The position numbers and the translations under genes were made by a program. Positions 1 through 8,895 of a stretch of DNA of 64,000 bases are shown one piece after another. Source of the DNA: Natrinema altunense (lineage in GTDB: Archaea; Halobacteriota; Halobacteria; Halobacteriales; Natrialbaceae); assembly GCF_000731985.1 (NCBI RefSeq), contig NZ_JNCS01000003.1, positions 1 to 64,000 on the forward strand. Direction: 5' to 3'. The notes beneath the pieces are model-generated. The model did not search any database and was not told where the DNA came from. It worked only from the letters and a program-made list of their open reading frames with translations. The first letter of the stretch is position 1. Every line of letters starts with the position of its first letter.

Positions 1-10
1 TGTAGTCGTT

Positions 11-171
11 CGAAAGGCGCTCTGCGCCTTTCGTGATGACGAGAGAGCTTTGCTCTCTCGAACCACCCGATGACGACGGCGGGTTCTTCAGCCCGCGAGG
101 TAGCACGGTTCGCCTCACCCGAAGTCTGGCGGGATCTGTGATCCCGCTGACCTCGCGGAACTCTGTTCCGC
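11..171 (-). ncRNA. Tandem tight hairpins at the 3' side of tnpB (candidate right-end/guide-type RNA)
   Basis: Four perfect hairpins with three-base loops lie in 161 bases: CGAAAGGCGC-tct (11-33), CGAGAGAGC-ttt (40-60), GCGGGATC-tgt (129-147) and GCGGAAC-tct (155-171). A fifth, weaker one (GCGGG, 8-base loop) lies at 79-96. TnpB elements produce structured RNAs from the tnpB 3' end and right end (omega/re-RNA; sotRNAs in Halobacterium), and this region is in the right place for one. Transcription and strand are inferred, not seen. Confidence 0.4.
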
Positions 172-177
172 TTAGTG

Positions 178-1225
<1,048 letters not shown>

Positions 1226-1319
1226 TACAACTGTAATTGTATATAATATCTTAAATATCTGTTGGAATATCAGGCCGTGCTATTGTCGGTAGTTTGCGTC
1301 ACTTAGTGACGGCGCGTAT

Positions 1320-1339
1320 CCACGGCCTAAAGGCCGTGG
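1320..1339. repeat. Perfect 8-bp palindrome with 4-base loop, probable left-end hairpin of the IS element
   Basis: CCACGGCC (1320-1327) and GGCCGTGG (1332-1339) flank taaa. A second small hairpin, CGTCAC-tta-GTGACG, sits at 1297-1311. Both lie upstream of tnpB, where single-strand transposases of this superfamily recognise subterminal hairpins. Confidence 0.55.
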
Positions 1340-1432
1340 CATTGCGCCTGTTCAACCTGTAATCGAACGCCGACGCGGAGGTGCCGTTCACCTCCTGAAG
1401 TCCGCGAGATGATCAACTGCTGGTGCCGGCGG

Positions 1433-1441
1433 CCGTTTTAT
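1433..1441 (+). promoter_or_regulatory. TATA box of the HtrA-like gene
   Basis: TTTTAT at 1436-1441 follows a GC-rich stretch. A start of transcription about 26-27 bases further on falls at 1463-1467, right at the GTG at 1467. The upstream in-frame ATG (1440) overlaps the box itself and cannot be in the transcript. Confidence 0.55.
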
Positions 1442-1466
1442 GCCCCTCGTTGGGGTGGGGACGGGC

Positions 1467-2621
1467 GTGACGCCAGATCCAGATCAGTGTACTCGCAGAC
1501 GGATACTCGGCGCGGTCGGAGCGACCGGAGCCGTGGCGGCGTTCGGTCTCGGCGGCACCGGCGCCGGCACCGCCCAGAACGAAACCGCCGACTCGAACGC
1601 CACGGCGGGCGATGGGAGCGATGTCGACAGCCCATATACGGAGACGTATCGCAACACCATCGACTCTGTCGTCCTCGTCACCGTCTCCGGGACGGGCAGT
1701 GCTCCGGGCGGCGGTGGCGGCGGACTCGGTTCCGGATTCGTCATCGACGACCAGCACCTCGTGACGAACAACCACGTCGTCGCGAGTGCGAGCGACGACG
1801 GGATCGAAGTCCAGTTCAGCACCGAGGAGTGGCGCGCCGCGTCGATCGTCGGCACCGACAGCTACAGCGACCTCGCCGTCCTCCGCGTCGACGACATGCC
1901 CGACGTCGCGACCGGGCTCTCGTTCCTGGAATCCAAACCGGCGATCGGACAGGAAGTGCTGGCGATCGGCAACCCGCTCGGCCTCGACGCATCGGTTTCA
2001 CAGGGGATCGTCAGCGGCATCGACAGATCGCTCCCCAGCCCCACCGGCTTCTCGGTTCCGGCCGCGATTCAGACCGACGCACCGATCAATCCCGGTAACA
2101 GCGGCGGTCCGCTGGTGAGCCTCGAGGGGGAGGTGGTCGGCGTCGTTTTCGCCGGGGCCGGCCAGACGATCGGCTTCGCGATCGCCGCGGTGCTGGCGAA
2201 CCGGGTCGTTCCCGCGCTCATCGAGGACGGCACGTACGAGCACCCGTACATGGGGATCGGTGTCCAACCGGTCAGCCCGTCGATCGCCGACGAGATCGGG
2301 CTCGAGGAAGCCACCGGCGTGCTAGTCGTGGAAGTCGTGGCGAACTCGCCCGCGGATGGCGTCCTCGAGCCGGGGAGTACCGGTCGGCCGGGCAGCGGCG
2401 ACGTGATCGTCGCCATCGACGGCACGGAGATACCGACGCAGGATCAGCTCTCGTCGTATCTCGCCCTCGAGACCTCGCCGGGCGACACGATCGAACTCGA
2501 GGTCGTTCGCGACGGCGACCGGCAATCGGTCGAACTGACGCTCGCGGAGCGGCCGGCGGCGGAACTGCCGCGGACGCCGATTCCGGGCCGCCCGGGCGAG
2601 CGGCCGCCGCTGGAGCCGTGA
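1467..2621 (+). CDS. htrA: Tat-exported HtrA/DegP-like serine protease with PDZ domain
   Basis: S1C-family serine protease, expected to act outside the membrane in protein quality control. With the GTG start at 1467 (384 residues) the protein opens with a twin-arginine signal, CTRRRILG, followed by a hydrophobic Ala/Gly stretch and an Ala-Gly-Thr-Ala-Gln cleavage-like region. The trypsin-like triad is visible: NNHVV (His about residue 103), YSDLAVL (Asp about 135) and the oxyanion/Ser motif NPGNSGGPL (Ser about 212). A PDZ domain follows in the last third (YMGIGVQPV... VIVAIDGTEI). The C-terminal tail is Pro/Arg-rich. It appears monocistronic; the leaderless GTG is chosen because ATG 1440 sits in the TATA box. 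Confidence 0.9.
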   Translation: MTPDPDQCTRRRILGAVGATGAVAAFGLGGTGAGTAQNETADSNATAGDGSDVDSPYTETYRNTIDSVVLVTVSGTGSAPGGGGGGLGSGFVIDDQHLVTNNHVVASASDDGIEVQFSTEEWRAASIVGTDSYSDLAVLRVDDMPDVATGLSFLESKPAIGQEVLAIGNPLGLDASVSQGIVSGIDRSLPSPTGFSVPAAIQTDAPINPGNSGGPLVSLEGEVVGVVFAGAGQTIGFAIAAVLANRVVPALIEDGTYEHPYMGIGVQPVSPSIADEIGLEEATGVLVVEVVANSPADGVLEPGSTGRPGSGDVIVAIDGTEIPTQDQLSSYLALETSPGDTIELEVVRDGDRQSVELTLAERPAAELPRTPIPGRPGERPPLEP

Positions 2622-2767
2622 GGGGACATCGCGAGGCAACGCCGCGACTAGGTCCCGGTCGATCTGTACACGACGTAGACACGGGACCGTCGAGTGCAAG
2701 TCGGCGTCCACTCGCCGGCGTAATCGGTCGCGTAACGGCCGTGGTCACTGTACGGACACGAAAGACA

Positions 2768-2775
2768 GATAAAAG
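2768..2775 (+). promoter_or_regulatory. TATA box of secE-spt5
   Basis: GATAAAAG centred at about 2771 lies 27-29 bases upstream of the secE ATG (2800), giving a leaderless or nearly leaderless transcript. Confidence 0.5.
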
Positions 2776-2799
2776 ACGCCGCGCTGTGAATAGACATAT

Positions 2800-2976
2800 A
2801 TGGACGTTCCGTACGACCTCACCTCGTACGTTCGAGTGCTGAAGATGGCGACGACACCCTCCACTGAGGAGTTCCTCCAGGTATCGAAAATCGCCGGGGC
2901 GGGTATCCTGCTGGTCGGCCTTATGGGATTCCTCATCGGCGCGATCATGCTGCTCCTGCCCGGTGGTGGCGTCTAA
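2800..2976 (+). CDS. secE: Preprotein translocase subunit SecE (Sec61-gamma)
   Basis: A 58-residue protein, starting [20 protein letters not shown], with an amphipathic N-terminal helix followed by [13 protein letters not shown] and one transmembrane segment ([20 protein letters not shown]). This is the length and layout of archaeal SecE, which clamps the SecY channel. Its stop codon shares one base with the start codon of the downstream spt5 gene (TAATG), and secE next to spt5/nusG is a widely conserved archaeal pair. No other ORF fits the promoter so well. Confidence 0.93.
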   Translation: MDVPYDLTSYVRVLKMATTPSTEEFLQVSKIAGAGILLVGLMGFLIGAIMLLLPGGGV

Positions 2977-3413
2977 TGGGTATCTTCGCTGTCAAAACGA
3001 CGGCGAGCCAGGAACGGACCGTCGCGGACATGATCATCAACCGCGAGGAGCCGGAGATCCACGCCGCGCTCGCGCCCGACTCGCTGACCTCCTACGTCAT
3101 GGTCGAGGCCGAAGGCGACGCGGTCCTCAATCGCGTCCTCGAGGACATCCCGCACGCGCGGAGTATCGTCCCCGGCGAGTCTGACATTTCGGAAGTCGAA
3201 CACTTCCTCTCGCCGAAGCCGGACGTCGAAGGGATCGCGGAGGGCGACATCGTCGAACTCATCGCCGGTCCGTTCAAGGGTGAGAAAGCGCAGGTCCAAC
3301 GGATCGACGAGGGCAAAGACCAGGTGACGGTCGAACTGTACGAGGCGACGGTTCCGATTCCCGTGACGGTGCGGGGCGACCAGATTCGCGTGCTCGATTC
3401 CGACGAACGGTAG
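2976..3413 (+). CDS. spt5: Transcription elongation factor Spt5 (NusG)
   Basis: 145 residues with an N-terminal NGN domain ([19 protein letters not shown], about 1-85) and a C-terminal KOW domain ([19 protein letters not shown], about 88-145). It binds the RNA polymerase clamp, normally with Spt4, and raises processivity; the KOW domain can contact the ribosome. It is translationally coupled to secE through the TAATG overlap. The size is normal for an archaeal Spt5. Confidence 0.95.
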   Translation: MGIFAVKTTASQERTVADMIINREEPEIHAALAPDSLTSYVMVEAEGDAVLNRVLEDIPHARSIVPGESDISEVEHFLSPKPDVEGIAEGDIVELIAGPFKGEKAQVQRIDEGKDQVTVELYEATVPIPVTVRGDQIRVLDSDER

Positions 3414-3570
3414 TTCGTCAGCCATCGGCCCGATCCGTTCCATCGCGGATCGGCCCCGACGACTCAGTGGGTGTCTCTTCTCGGCTCGTTCGCCGCAACT
3501 ATCGTTCCGTCGTCAGCGCGTTTCGCAGCACTCTCGAGTCCGTACGAACCGAGAGTTCGTTTCGACCGTT

Positions 3571-3612
3571 CGTATATAGATACCAATATAGTATACCACA
3601 GATAAAAATTAT
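3571..3612 (+). promoter_or_regulatory. A+T-rich promoter region of the Tat lipase gene
   Basis: A 40-base A+T-rich stretch holds several TATA-like strings, the strongest being GATAAAAATT at 3601-3610. Transcription from it would start near 3630 and leave a leader of about 35 bases before the ATG at 3667. The preceding genes run in the same direction and end at 3413, so the promoter serves this gene. Confidence 0.45.
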
Positions 3613-3666
3613 TGCCATCTGTGCCGAAACGTAGTTCGTTCGCAGCAGATACGCGAACGATATCCA

Positions 3667-4473
3667 ATGCCAGCACACGATCATACGAATTCGACCGCAG
3701 CGAACAGTGATTCGACGGCCCGCGTCTCGAGACGGCGGCTCCTCGGGTCGGCGGCGGCGACGATCGTCGCGAGCGCCGGCGTGAGCGTCGCGTCGGGATC
3801 GGTCGCCGCCGACACCGACGGGATCGCGGAACTCGACTTTCGGGACGGCGTCCCCGACATCACCGACGCGCCCCAGGGCGTAGCCGAGGTCGTGTTCAAG
3901 ATCCACGGTTATAGTAGTTCGTCGGCCAGCGTCGAGCGGGCCGCGACGTTTCGGGAGACGGCGAGAGCAGTCGGCTACGACGAAACCGTCACAGCGGTCA
4001 CCTGGGACGACAGCGGGCTGCCGACGTCGGCAATGCAAAGCGCCAGGGACACCGGAGACCTGTTCGCGACGTGGCTGGGGGACTACACCGACGCGAACCC
4101 GTCGACGACGATCCGTATCCTCGGGCACTCGATGGGTGGCATCCTCCAACTCGAAACGCTTGCGGCCATCGACGGGGCGTTCACGGTCGCGACGGCGGAC
4201 AGCATCGGATCGTTCGAGACGTCCGACGCGCCCTGCGAAAACGGTCCCTTCGCCGATGCCATCCAGGCGTCGGCCGGCGCGGTTCACAACTACTACTCGA
4301 AGAACGACGGCCTCGCCAGACTGGGGAGCGGCCCGGCGGACTGCGACGGCGGATCCAGCGACGACGCTACGCCACCTAATTACCACGATATCGACGTGAG
4401 TGATTCGGTCTCCGATCACTCCGCCTACCGCAAAGAGACCGGCTGCGTGTCAGCGATCGTCGGCAACTACTGA
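3667..4473 (+). CDS. Tat-exported alpha/beta hydrolase (lipase/esterase-like)
   Basis: 268 residues. The N-terminus has a twin-arginine signal, VSRRRLLGSAAA, then a hydrophobic segment, so the enzyme is exported folded. The mature part shows FKIHGYSSS (oxyanion region) and the nucleophile elbow GHSMGG, typical of alpha/beta-hydrolase lipases; the likely catalytic His is in VSDHSAYRK near the end and the acid is probably one of the Asp residues around DGGSSDDATPP. The single-domain layout resembles secreted triacylglycerol lipases. The substrate cannot be told from the sequence. It has its own promoter and no functional partner beside it. Confidence 0.82.
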   Translation: MPAHDHTNSTAANSDSTARVSRRRLLGSAAATIVASAGVSVASGSVAADTDGIAELDFRDGVPDITDAPQGVAEVVFKIHGYSSSSASVERAATFRETARAVGYDETVTAVTWDDSGLPTSAMQSARDTGDLFATWLGDYTDANPSTTIRILGHSMGGILQLETLAAIDGAFTVATADSIGSFETSDAPCENGPFADAIQASAGAVHNYYSKNDGLARLGSGPADCDGGSSDDATPPNYHDIDVSDSVSDHSAYRKETGCVSAIVGNY

Positions 4474-4561
4474 CGGCGGTTACTCGCTCGTCCGTTTCCG
4501 GCGGCGACGTGCCGACTCGCTCTCGGCGTCCCGAAAGCGGACCCGACGACCGAGCGAACCG

Positions 4562-4849
4562 CTACCGCTTCAGTTCCGTCGCGATCGCTTGCATGTCCGC
4601 TTCCGACTCGATCTCCTCGAGCAGTTCTTCGCGCTCCCTGACAGCCTCGGAACTGGCACCGTAGGCGCGAACGTACTCGGCGCGGCTGTGTTCGGTGAAG
4701 GCGTGTCGAATCGCGAGGTAGCCATCGGGGACGACGGTCCCACAGACCTTACACTCACGACGCTGGTGTTTCGTCGCCTGATGGACGACGGCCGACTCGA
4801 CGTCCTCGAAGACTGCACCACAGCCGTCGATCCCGCATTCCCAGGCCAT
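4562..4849 (-). CDS. Small C2H2-like zinc-finger protein
   Basis: 95 residues, with two Cys/His clusters: CGIDGCGAVFEDVESAVVHQATKH, which has the C-x4-C-x12-H-x4-H spacing of a classical C2H2 finger, and CKVCGTVVPDGYLAIRHAFTEH, a second finger of similar shape. The C-terminal half is a charged helix (EAVREREELLEEIESEAD). Tandem C2H2-like fingers suggest nucleic-acid or protein binding. It is convergent with the lipase gene and no operon partner is visible. I do not recognise a studied homologue. Confidence 0.75.
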   Translation of the reverse strand: MAWECGIDGCGAVFEDVESAVVHQATKHQRRECKVCGTVVPDGYLAIRHAFTEHSRAEYVRAYGASSEAVREREELLEEIESEADMQAIATELKR

Positions 4850-5068
4850 TCGTTACGGACACTCGAACGGCCCCCCTAATGATCCTTTCGCAGCGACGCC
4901 CCCGACCAGAAACCACCCCGAGAAACCGCTCGAACGGCGCGAGCACGAACCGGCTGATCGGTCCGCTCGATCACGGTCCCGTCGGCCGGATCGGTGACGC
5001 GATCGGGGACGCCCTCCGGTGGTCCTCGAATCAGAATTCATAACCCGGCTGTCCCGGAAGTAGTGATC

Positions 5069-5833
5069 GTGACCGATGGAGTGACGTTCCGAATCGACTG
5101 TCACGTGAAGGTGCTGGACGAGGCGGTCGTCGAACGGGCCAAACGGGCCGGTCTCGACGCCATCGTCTACGCACCCCACTTCACTCGCTTCCCGGAGATT
5201 CGCGACCGAGCGGCCACCTACTCCGACGACGACCTGCTGGTACTCCCCGGCCGCGAGGTGTTTACCGGCCCGTGGTGGGACCGCAAACACGTCCTCGCGA
5301 TCGGGCTCGAGGCACCCGTTCCGGATTTCATTCCGCTCGAGACGGCGATGGCCGAGTTCGACCGGCAGGACGCGACGGTGCTCGTTCCGCATCCCGAGTT
5401 CGCGAACGTGAGCCTCAGCGAAGCGGATCTGCGGGCGTACGCGGACACGATCGATGCCGTCGAGATCTTCAACCCGCGGCACTTCCCGCCGGACAACCGT
5501 CGCGCACGCGAACTCGCCGAGACGCTCTCGGTGCCGCCGTTTACCTCCTCCTATGCTCACCTTCCGCGCTCCGTCGGCGTCGCCCACACCGCCTTCGACG
5601 CGGCCATCGAAGGCGAGGCCGAGTTCCGCGCCGCACTCGAGGACGGGATCGCCCGCCGCGTCGTCTACGACAACGGCCTCGATCGGTGGGCGACGACGGC
5701 CGCGGAACTCGGCCACCTCGTCTACGAGAACACCTGGAAGAAGATCGATCGTCTCTTTCTTTCGGGGACGGAACCGACCCATCCCCACCATATCGCCTAC
5801 GACGGGCGGTTCGACGACGTCGCCGTCTACTGA
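5069..5833 (+). CDS. PHP-domain metal-dependent phosphoesterase-like protein
   Basis: About 254 residues from the GTG at 5069 (starting MTDGVTFRIDCHVKVLDEAV); GTG 5063 or an upstream ATG at 4994 are alternatives. The fold markers of the PHP superfamily are present: RIDCHVKV near the N-terminus, GLDAIVYAPHF, LLVLPGREVFT, and later VLVPHPEFA, which supply metal-binding His/Glu residues. The C-terminal part (VEIFNPRHFPPDNRRA, SSYAHLPRSVG) matches the usual PHP-associated end. PHP proteins hydrolyse phosphoesters with a trinuclear metal site; the substrate here is unknown. Stand-alone gene between two minus-strand genes. Confidence 0.8.
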   Translation: MTDGVTFRIDCHVKVLDEAVVERAKRAGLDAIVYAPHFTRFPEIRDRAATYSDDDLLVLPGREVFTGPWWDRKHVLAIGLEAPVPDFIPLETAMAEFDRQDATVLVPHPEFANVSLSEADLRAYADTIDAVEIFNPRHFPPDNRRARELAETLSVPPFTSSYAHLPRSVGVAHTAFDAAIEGEAEFRAALEDGIARRVVYDNGLDRWATTAAELGHLVYENTWKKIDRLFLSGTEPTHPHHIAYDGRFDDVAVY

Positions 5834-5973
5834 CTGCGGACCGTATCCGTGCCGCCAGTCGCACGTGGTCACGGACCAGTGTGTGAGCTGTTCTCGAGGG
5901 GCCGCCGAGTCGGAGTTCGAACGGCACTCGACGAACGGCTGCGTCCCGACACCGACGGGATCGACCGAATCGC

Positions 5974-6483
5974 CTACCGTTCGTCCGGCCGCTCCTCGGG
6001 GGCTCCGCTCTCCGCCCGGACCCTCGAGAGCGTCTCCGCGACCCGGTCCCAGTGGCTCCCGCGCCAGAAGTGCTGGCCGCAGTCGCGACAGTACCACACG
6101 TCGACCGCCGACGGCTCGGGCGCGTACTCCGGCGTCGACGCAGCCCGCTCGACGGGTTCGAGCGGACCGTTACACCGCCCACAGATGTCGGGATCGGCCG
6201 CCAGCGCGAGGTCGAGTCCCGCGGCGTCGAGTTCGGCGAGTTGCCCGTCGACGGCTCGGGATTCGAGCAGGATCGACTCGTCGGCGCGGTTCGCGAGGGC
6301 GACGTCTCGAGTGACGATCGTCCGGTCCTCGTCTCGAGCGACGGCGAGGACGTCCTCGTCGGCCTCGAGCCCGCGATCACCAGCGTACGCGGTGTCGTAG
6401 TTACACATCCGCAGGTACGAGACCAGGCCGCCACACATGACATCGAGGAGGATACGCGCGGGGTCGGGGCGAGATGCGGGCAT
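5974..6483 (-). CDS. Mut7-C (DUF82) PIN-like RNase domain protein with zinc ribbon
   Basis: 169 residues. The N-terminal half carries the Mut7-C pattern: ILLDVMCGGLVSYLRMCNYD, GLEADEDVLAVARDEDRTIVTRD, with the acidic residues expected of a PIN-like nuclease. The C-terminal half is a zinc ribbon, CGRCNGPL...CRDCGQHFWRGSHWDR. This two-part architecture is the standard Mut7-C form and suggests a ribonuclease. It starts 10 bases after the polX stop codon, so it should be the last gene of the operon beginning at 8685. Its role with PolX is unproven. Confidence 0.85.
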   Translation of the reverse strand: MPASRPDPARILLDVMCGGLVSYLRMCNYDTAYAGDRGLEADEDVLAVARDEDRTIVTRDVALANRADESILLESRAVDGQLAELDAAGLDLALAADPDICGRCNGPLEPVERAASTPEYAPEPSAVDVWYCRDCGQHFWRGSHWDRVAETLSRVRAESGAPEERPDER

Positions 6484-6493
6484 TCCGGATCGG

Positions 6494-8245
6494 TTAGTGG
6501 AGGAACTCGCGGAGGTCGGCGAGTTTCCAGGTGTTGATCACGTCGTCCGGTTCGGCCCAGCCGCGGCGTGCCGTGTGGACGCCCCAGCGCATGTACTCGA
6601 GCGTCGCGGGCCGGTGGGAGTCAGTGTTGATCGCGATCGGTGCGCCCTCCTCGAGAGCGGCCTGGACGGCACTGCCCCAGAGGTCGAGTCGGCGGGGATC
6701 GCTGTTGACCTCGAGCGCGGTGTCGTGTTCGGCGGCGGCCGTCCCGAGCGCGGCCGCGTCGAACTCGAGACCGGAGCGCTCGTTGAGCAGGCGGCCGCTG
6801 GGATGGCCCAGCACGTCGATCGCCGGGGTCTCGATCGCGCTGACGAGCCGTTCCGTCGCGGTCTCGGCGTCCTGTCCGAGCGCGCTGTGGGTCGACGCGA
6901 CGACCACGTCCAACGCCTCGATCACCGCCTCGGAGAGATCGATCTCACCCGCGGCGTCGACGTTGGCTTCGATCCCGGCGAACACCTCGATCTCGGCTTC
7001 GGCACCCACGGCGCGGATCGCGTCGACCTGTTCCAAGATTTCGGTATCGGTAAGTCCCATCCCGCCGACGATACCGGGGCCTTCCGCGTGGTCGGCGATT
7101 CCGAAATAGTCGTACCCCTGCTCCGCGGCGGCCTCGACCATCGCCTCGATCGTCGTGTTTCCGTCGGACCACTCGGTATGGCTGTGGAGATCCCCGCGGA
7201 TGTCACCGCGCGTGAGCAGGTCGGGCAGGGTCCCGGCCTCGGCGGCGGCGATTTCCCCGCGATCCGTCCGAAGCTCCGGCGGAATCCACGGCAGTCCGAG
7301 CGCCTCGTACATTCCCTCTTCGGTCTCGCCTGCGACGCGGTCGCCGATCCGCTGATCCGCCTCGTGGTCCGCGATATCGCTCACATCGAAGGCACCGTAC
7401 TCGTTCAGCTTCATGCCGCGATCGATCGCGTAGTTGCGCAGGCTGACGTTGTGGTCCTTGCTCCCGGTGAAGTACTGCAACGCCGAGCCGAACTCCGCGG
7501 GGACGACCACCCGCAAGTCGACGCGGCTCTCGCCGACGCGAACGCTGGCCTTCTCGGGCCCCGACTCGATCTCGTCGTCGACCGAGTCCCACGCAACGAA
7601 CCGCTCGACGACCGCCTCGCCGTCTGCGGTCGCCGCGAGGACGTCCACGTCGCCGATCGTCTCGCGCCACCGGCGGATCGAGCCGGCCACCTCACACCGG
7701 TCGACCTCCGGAACCGACTCGAGGAAGGCGAGCACGTCGTCCGCGAGCGGTCGCGCCTCGCCGAGCAACTGGCGCTGGCCGACCGTCCGGGCGAACTCGA
7801 GGTTCTCGAGGATGTTCTGCTCCGTTTTCGGCCCGAACCCCGTGACCTCCTGTACCTCGCCGGCCTCGGCTGCTGCCTCGAGATCGTCCAACGTCTCGAT
7901 CCCGAGTTCGCGGTAGAGTTTCCCTGCGGTCTTGGGGCCGACGCCCTCGATGCGGGTGATGTCGGCGATATCGATCGGCAGTTCGGCCCGCAGTGCCTCG
8001 AGTTCGTCGATCCCGCCGGTTTCGACGTACTCGACGATCTTCGACGAGATGGCGTCCCCGACGCCGTCGATGTTCTCGACGGCCTCGCGATCGCCGGCCT
8101 CGATCCGATCGGCGATCGGGGATGGATGCGCACGGATGTTCTCCGCCGCACGGCGGTACGCGCGGGGCTTGTACTCGACGCCGTCGGCCTCGAGCAGGTC
8201 CGCGAACTCCTCGAATCGGGCGGCCAGTTCCGCGTTGGTTGCCAT
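6494..8245 (-). CDS. polX: Family X DNA polymerase/3'-5' exonuclease PolX
   Basis: 583 residues. Order of domains: helix-hairpin-helix and 8-kDa region (MATNAELAARFEEFADLL, DGVGDAISSKIVEYVE, IEGVGPKTAGKLY), nucleotidyltransferase palm (GSIRRWRETIGDVDVLAA, with the paired Asp, and SRVDLRVV), and a C-terminal PHP nuclease domain (DLHSHTEWSDG, IADHAEG, ASTHSALGQ, NTDSHRP). This is the bacterial/archaeal PolX layout used in base excision and gap repair. The ATG at 8245 is chosen because it overlaps the stop of the upstream gene (TGATG) and precedes the conserved N-terminus; the reading frame is open further upstream but that part is inside the neighbour. Confidence 0.95.
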   Translation of the reverse strand: MATNAELAARFEEFADLLEADGVEYKPRAYRRAAENIRAHPSPIADRIEAGDREAVENIDGVGDAISSKIVEYVETGGIDELEALRAELPIDIADITRIEGVGPKTAGKLYRELGIETLDDLEAAAEAGEVQEVTGFGPKTEQNILENLEFARTVGQRQLLGEARPLADDVLAFLESVPEVDRCEVAGSIRRWRETIGDVDVLAATADGEAVVERFVAWDSVDDEIESGPEKASVRVGESRVDLRVVVPAEFGSALQYFTGSKDHNVSLRNYAIDRGMKLNEYGAFDVSDIADHEADQRIGDRVAGETEEGMYEALGLPWIPPELRTDRGEIAAAEAGTLPDLLTRGDIRGDLHSHTEWSDGNTTIEAMVEAAAEQGYDYFGIADHAEGPGIVGGMGLTDTEILEQVDAIRAVGAEAEIEVFAGIEANVDAAGEIDLSEAVIEALDVVVASTHSALGQDAETATERLVSAIETPAIDVLGHPSGRLLNERSGLEFDAAALGTAAAEHDTALEVNSDPRRLDLWGSAVQAALEEGAPIAINTDSHRPATLEYMRWGVHTARRGWAEPDDVINTWKLADLREFLH

Positions 8246-8685
8246 CAGCGCCCCCTCCGTGCGCTGGCGTCGTCCTCCTGTCCCAGCGCCTTCTTGAGGA
8301 AGGACATCCAGCGCTTGCGGTCCTGTGCCTGCTGAACCTGCTGTTCGCGTTCCAGGTCCGTCGGCCCCAGGCTCTCGAGGGCGTTTAGCGCCCGGTCGAT
8401 GCCGATGATGCTCTGCGCGAGTTCGTCGCCCACCTCGCGGCTGATATCGCCCTCCTCGATCCGCTCGAGTCGCTCGAGCCGCTCGCGTCGCAGGTTCCGC
8501 TTTGCCTGCTCGACGCGGTCGCGTTCGCCGGCCGGGATCGTCTCGCGCCGCTTGATCTCGAAGACGAACGTCCGGAGGTCGATCTCCTCCCCCTGGACCG
8601 TGATCGTCTCCGGGATGTCCGCGCCGACGGTCGCGCCCTCGCGCTCGACGCGCTCGAGCAGTTGCTTGCGCTCGTACTCTTGCAC
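8245..8685 (-). CDS. Conserved haloarchaeal protein (DUF5788 type), first gene of the polX operon
   Basis: 146 residues from a leaderless GTG at 8685 (MQEYERKQLLERVEREGATV). The protein is highly charged and helical, with IPETITVQGEEIDLRTFVFE and a long Arg/Glu-rich helix (AKRNLRRERLERLERIEEGD). I recall this family as DUF5788; no enzyme motif is visible. It overlaps the polX start by one base and so is translationally coupled to it, which suggests a role in the same repair process. The GTG is chosen because a TATA box lies 28 bases upstream; an upstream ATG at 8712 would lie inside that box. Confidence 0.8.
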   Translation of the reverse strand: MQEYERKQLLERVEREGATVGADIPETITVQGEEIDLRTFVFEIKRRETIPAGERDRVEQAKRNLRRERLERLERIEEGDISREVGDELAQSIIGIDRALNALESLGPTDLEREQQVQQAQDRKRWMSFLKKALGQEDDASARRGR

Positions 8686-8710
8686 ACGCCGATATGGGCG
8701 GCGGGGATGC

Positions 8711-8717
8711 AAAAATG
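8711..8717 (-). promoter_or_regulatory. TATA box of the DUF5788-polX-Mut7-C operon
   Basis: On the minus strand the box reads ACATTTTTGC, centred at about 8713, 28 bases from the GTG at 8685. This fits a leaderless transcript. Confidence 0.5.
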
Positions 8718-8895
8718 TACAGTCCCGGCACGGACCGAGCGGCGACGGTGAGTCGCTCCCACTCGAGGCACGCTCACGGAATCACGCAGTTTTCCGCGGC
8801 CGGCTCTCGTCCCCCTCCTGAGTCGCCGCGATCGGTCGAAAAAATCCCGTCAGAAACCCCAAATCCCTTAGCGGCTCCCCACATACCCCCGGTCA

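Noticed and set aside
4853..6097. 414-codon minus-strand frame over the PHP gene
   Set aside because: The plus-strand PHP-domain protein has clear motifs; the minus frame shows none and starts in unrelated sequence.
6437..8335. Long open frame on the plus strand opposite polX
   Set aside because: It mirrors the polX coding sequence; its composition (Arg/Asp/Gly-rich) and lack of any domain are typical of antisense frames in GC-rich haloarchaeal DNA.
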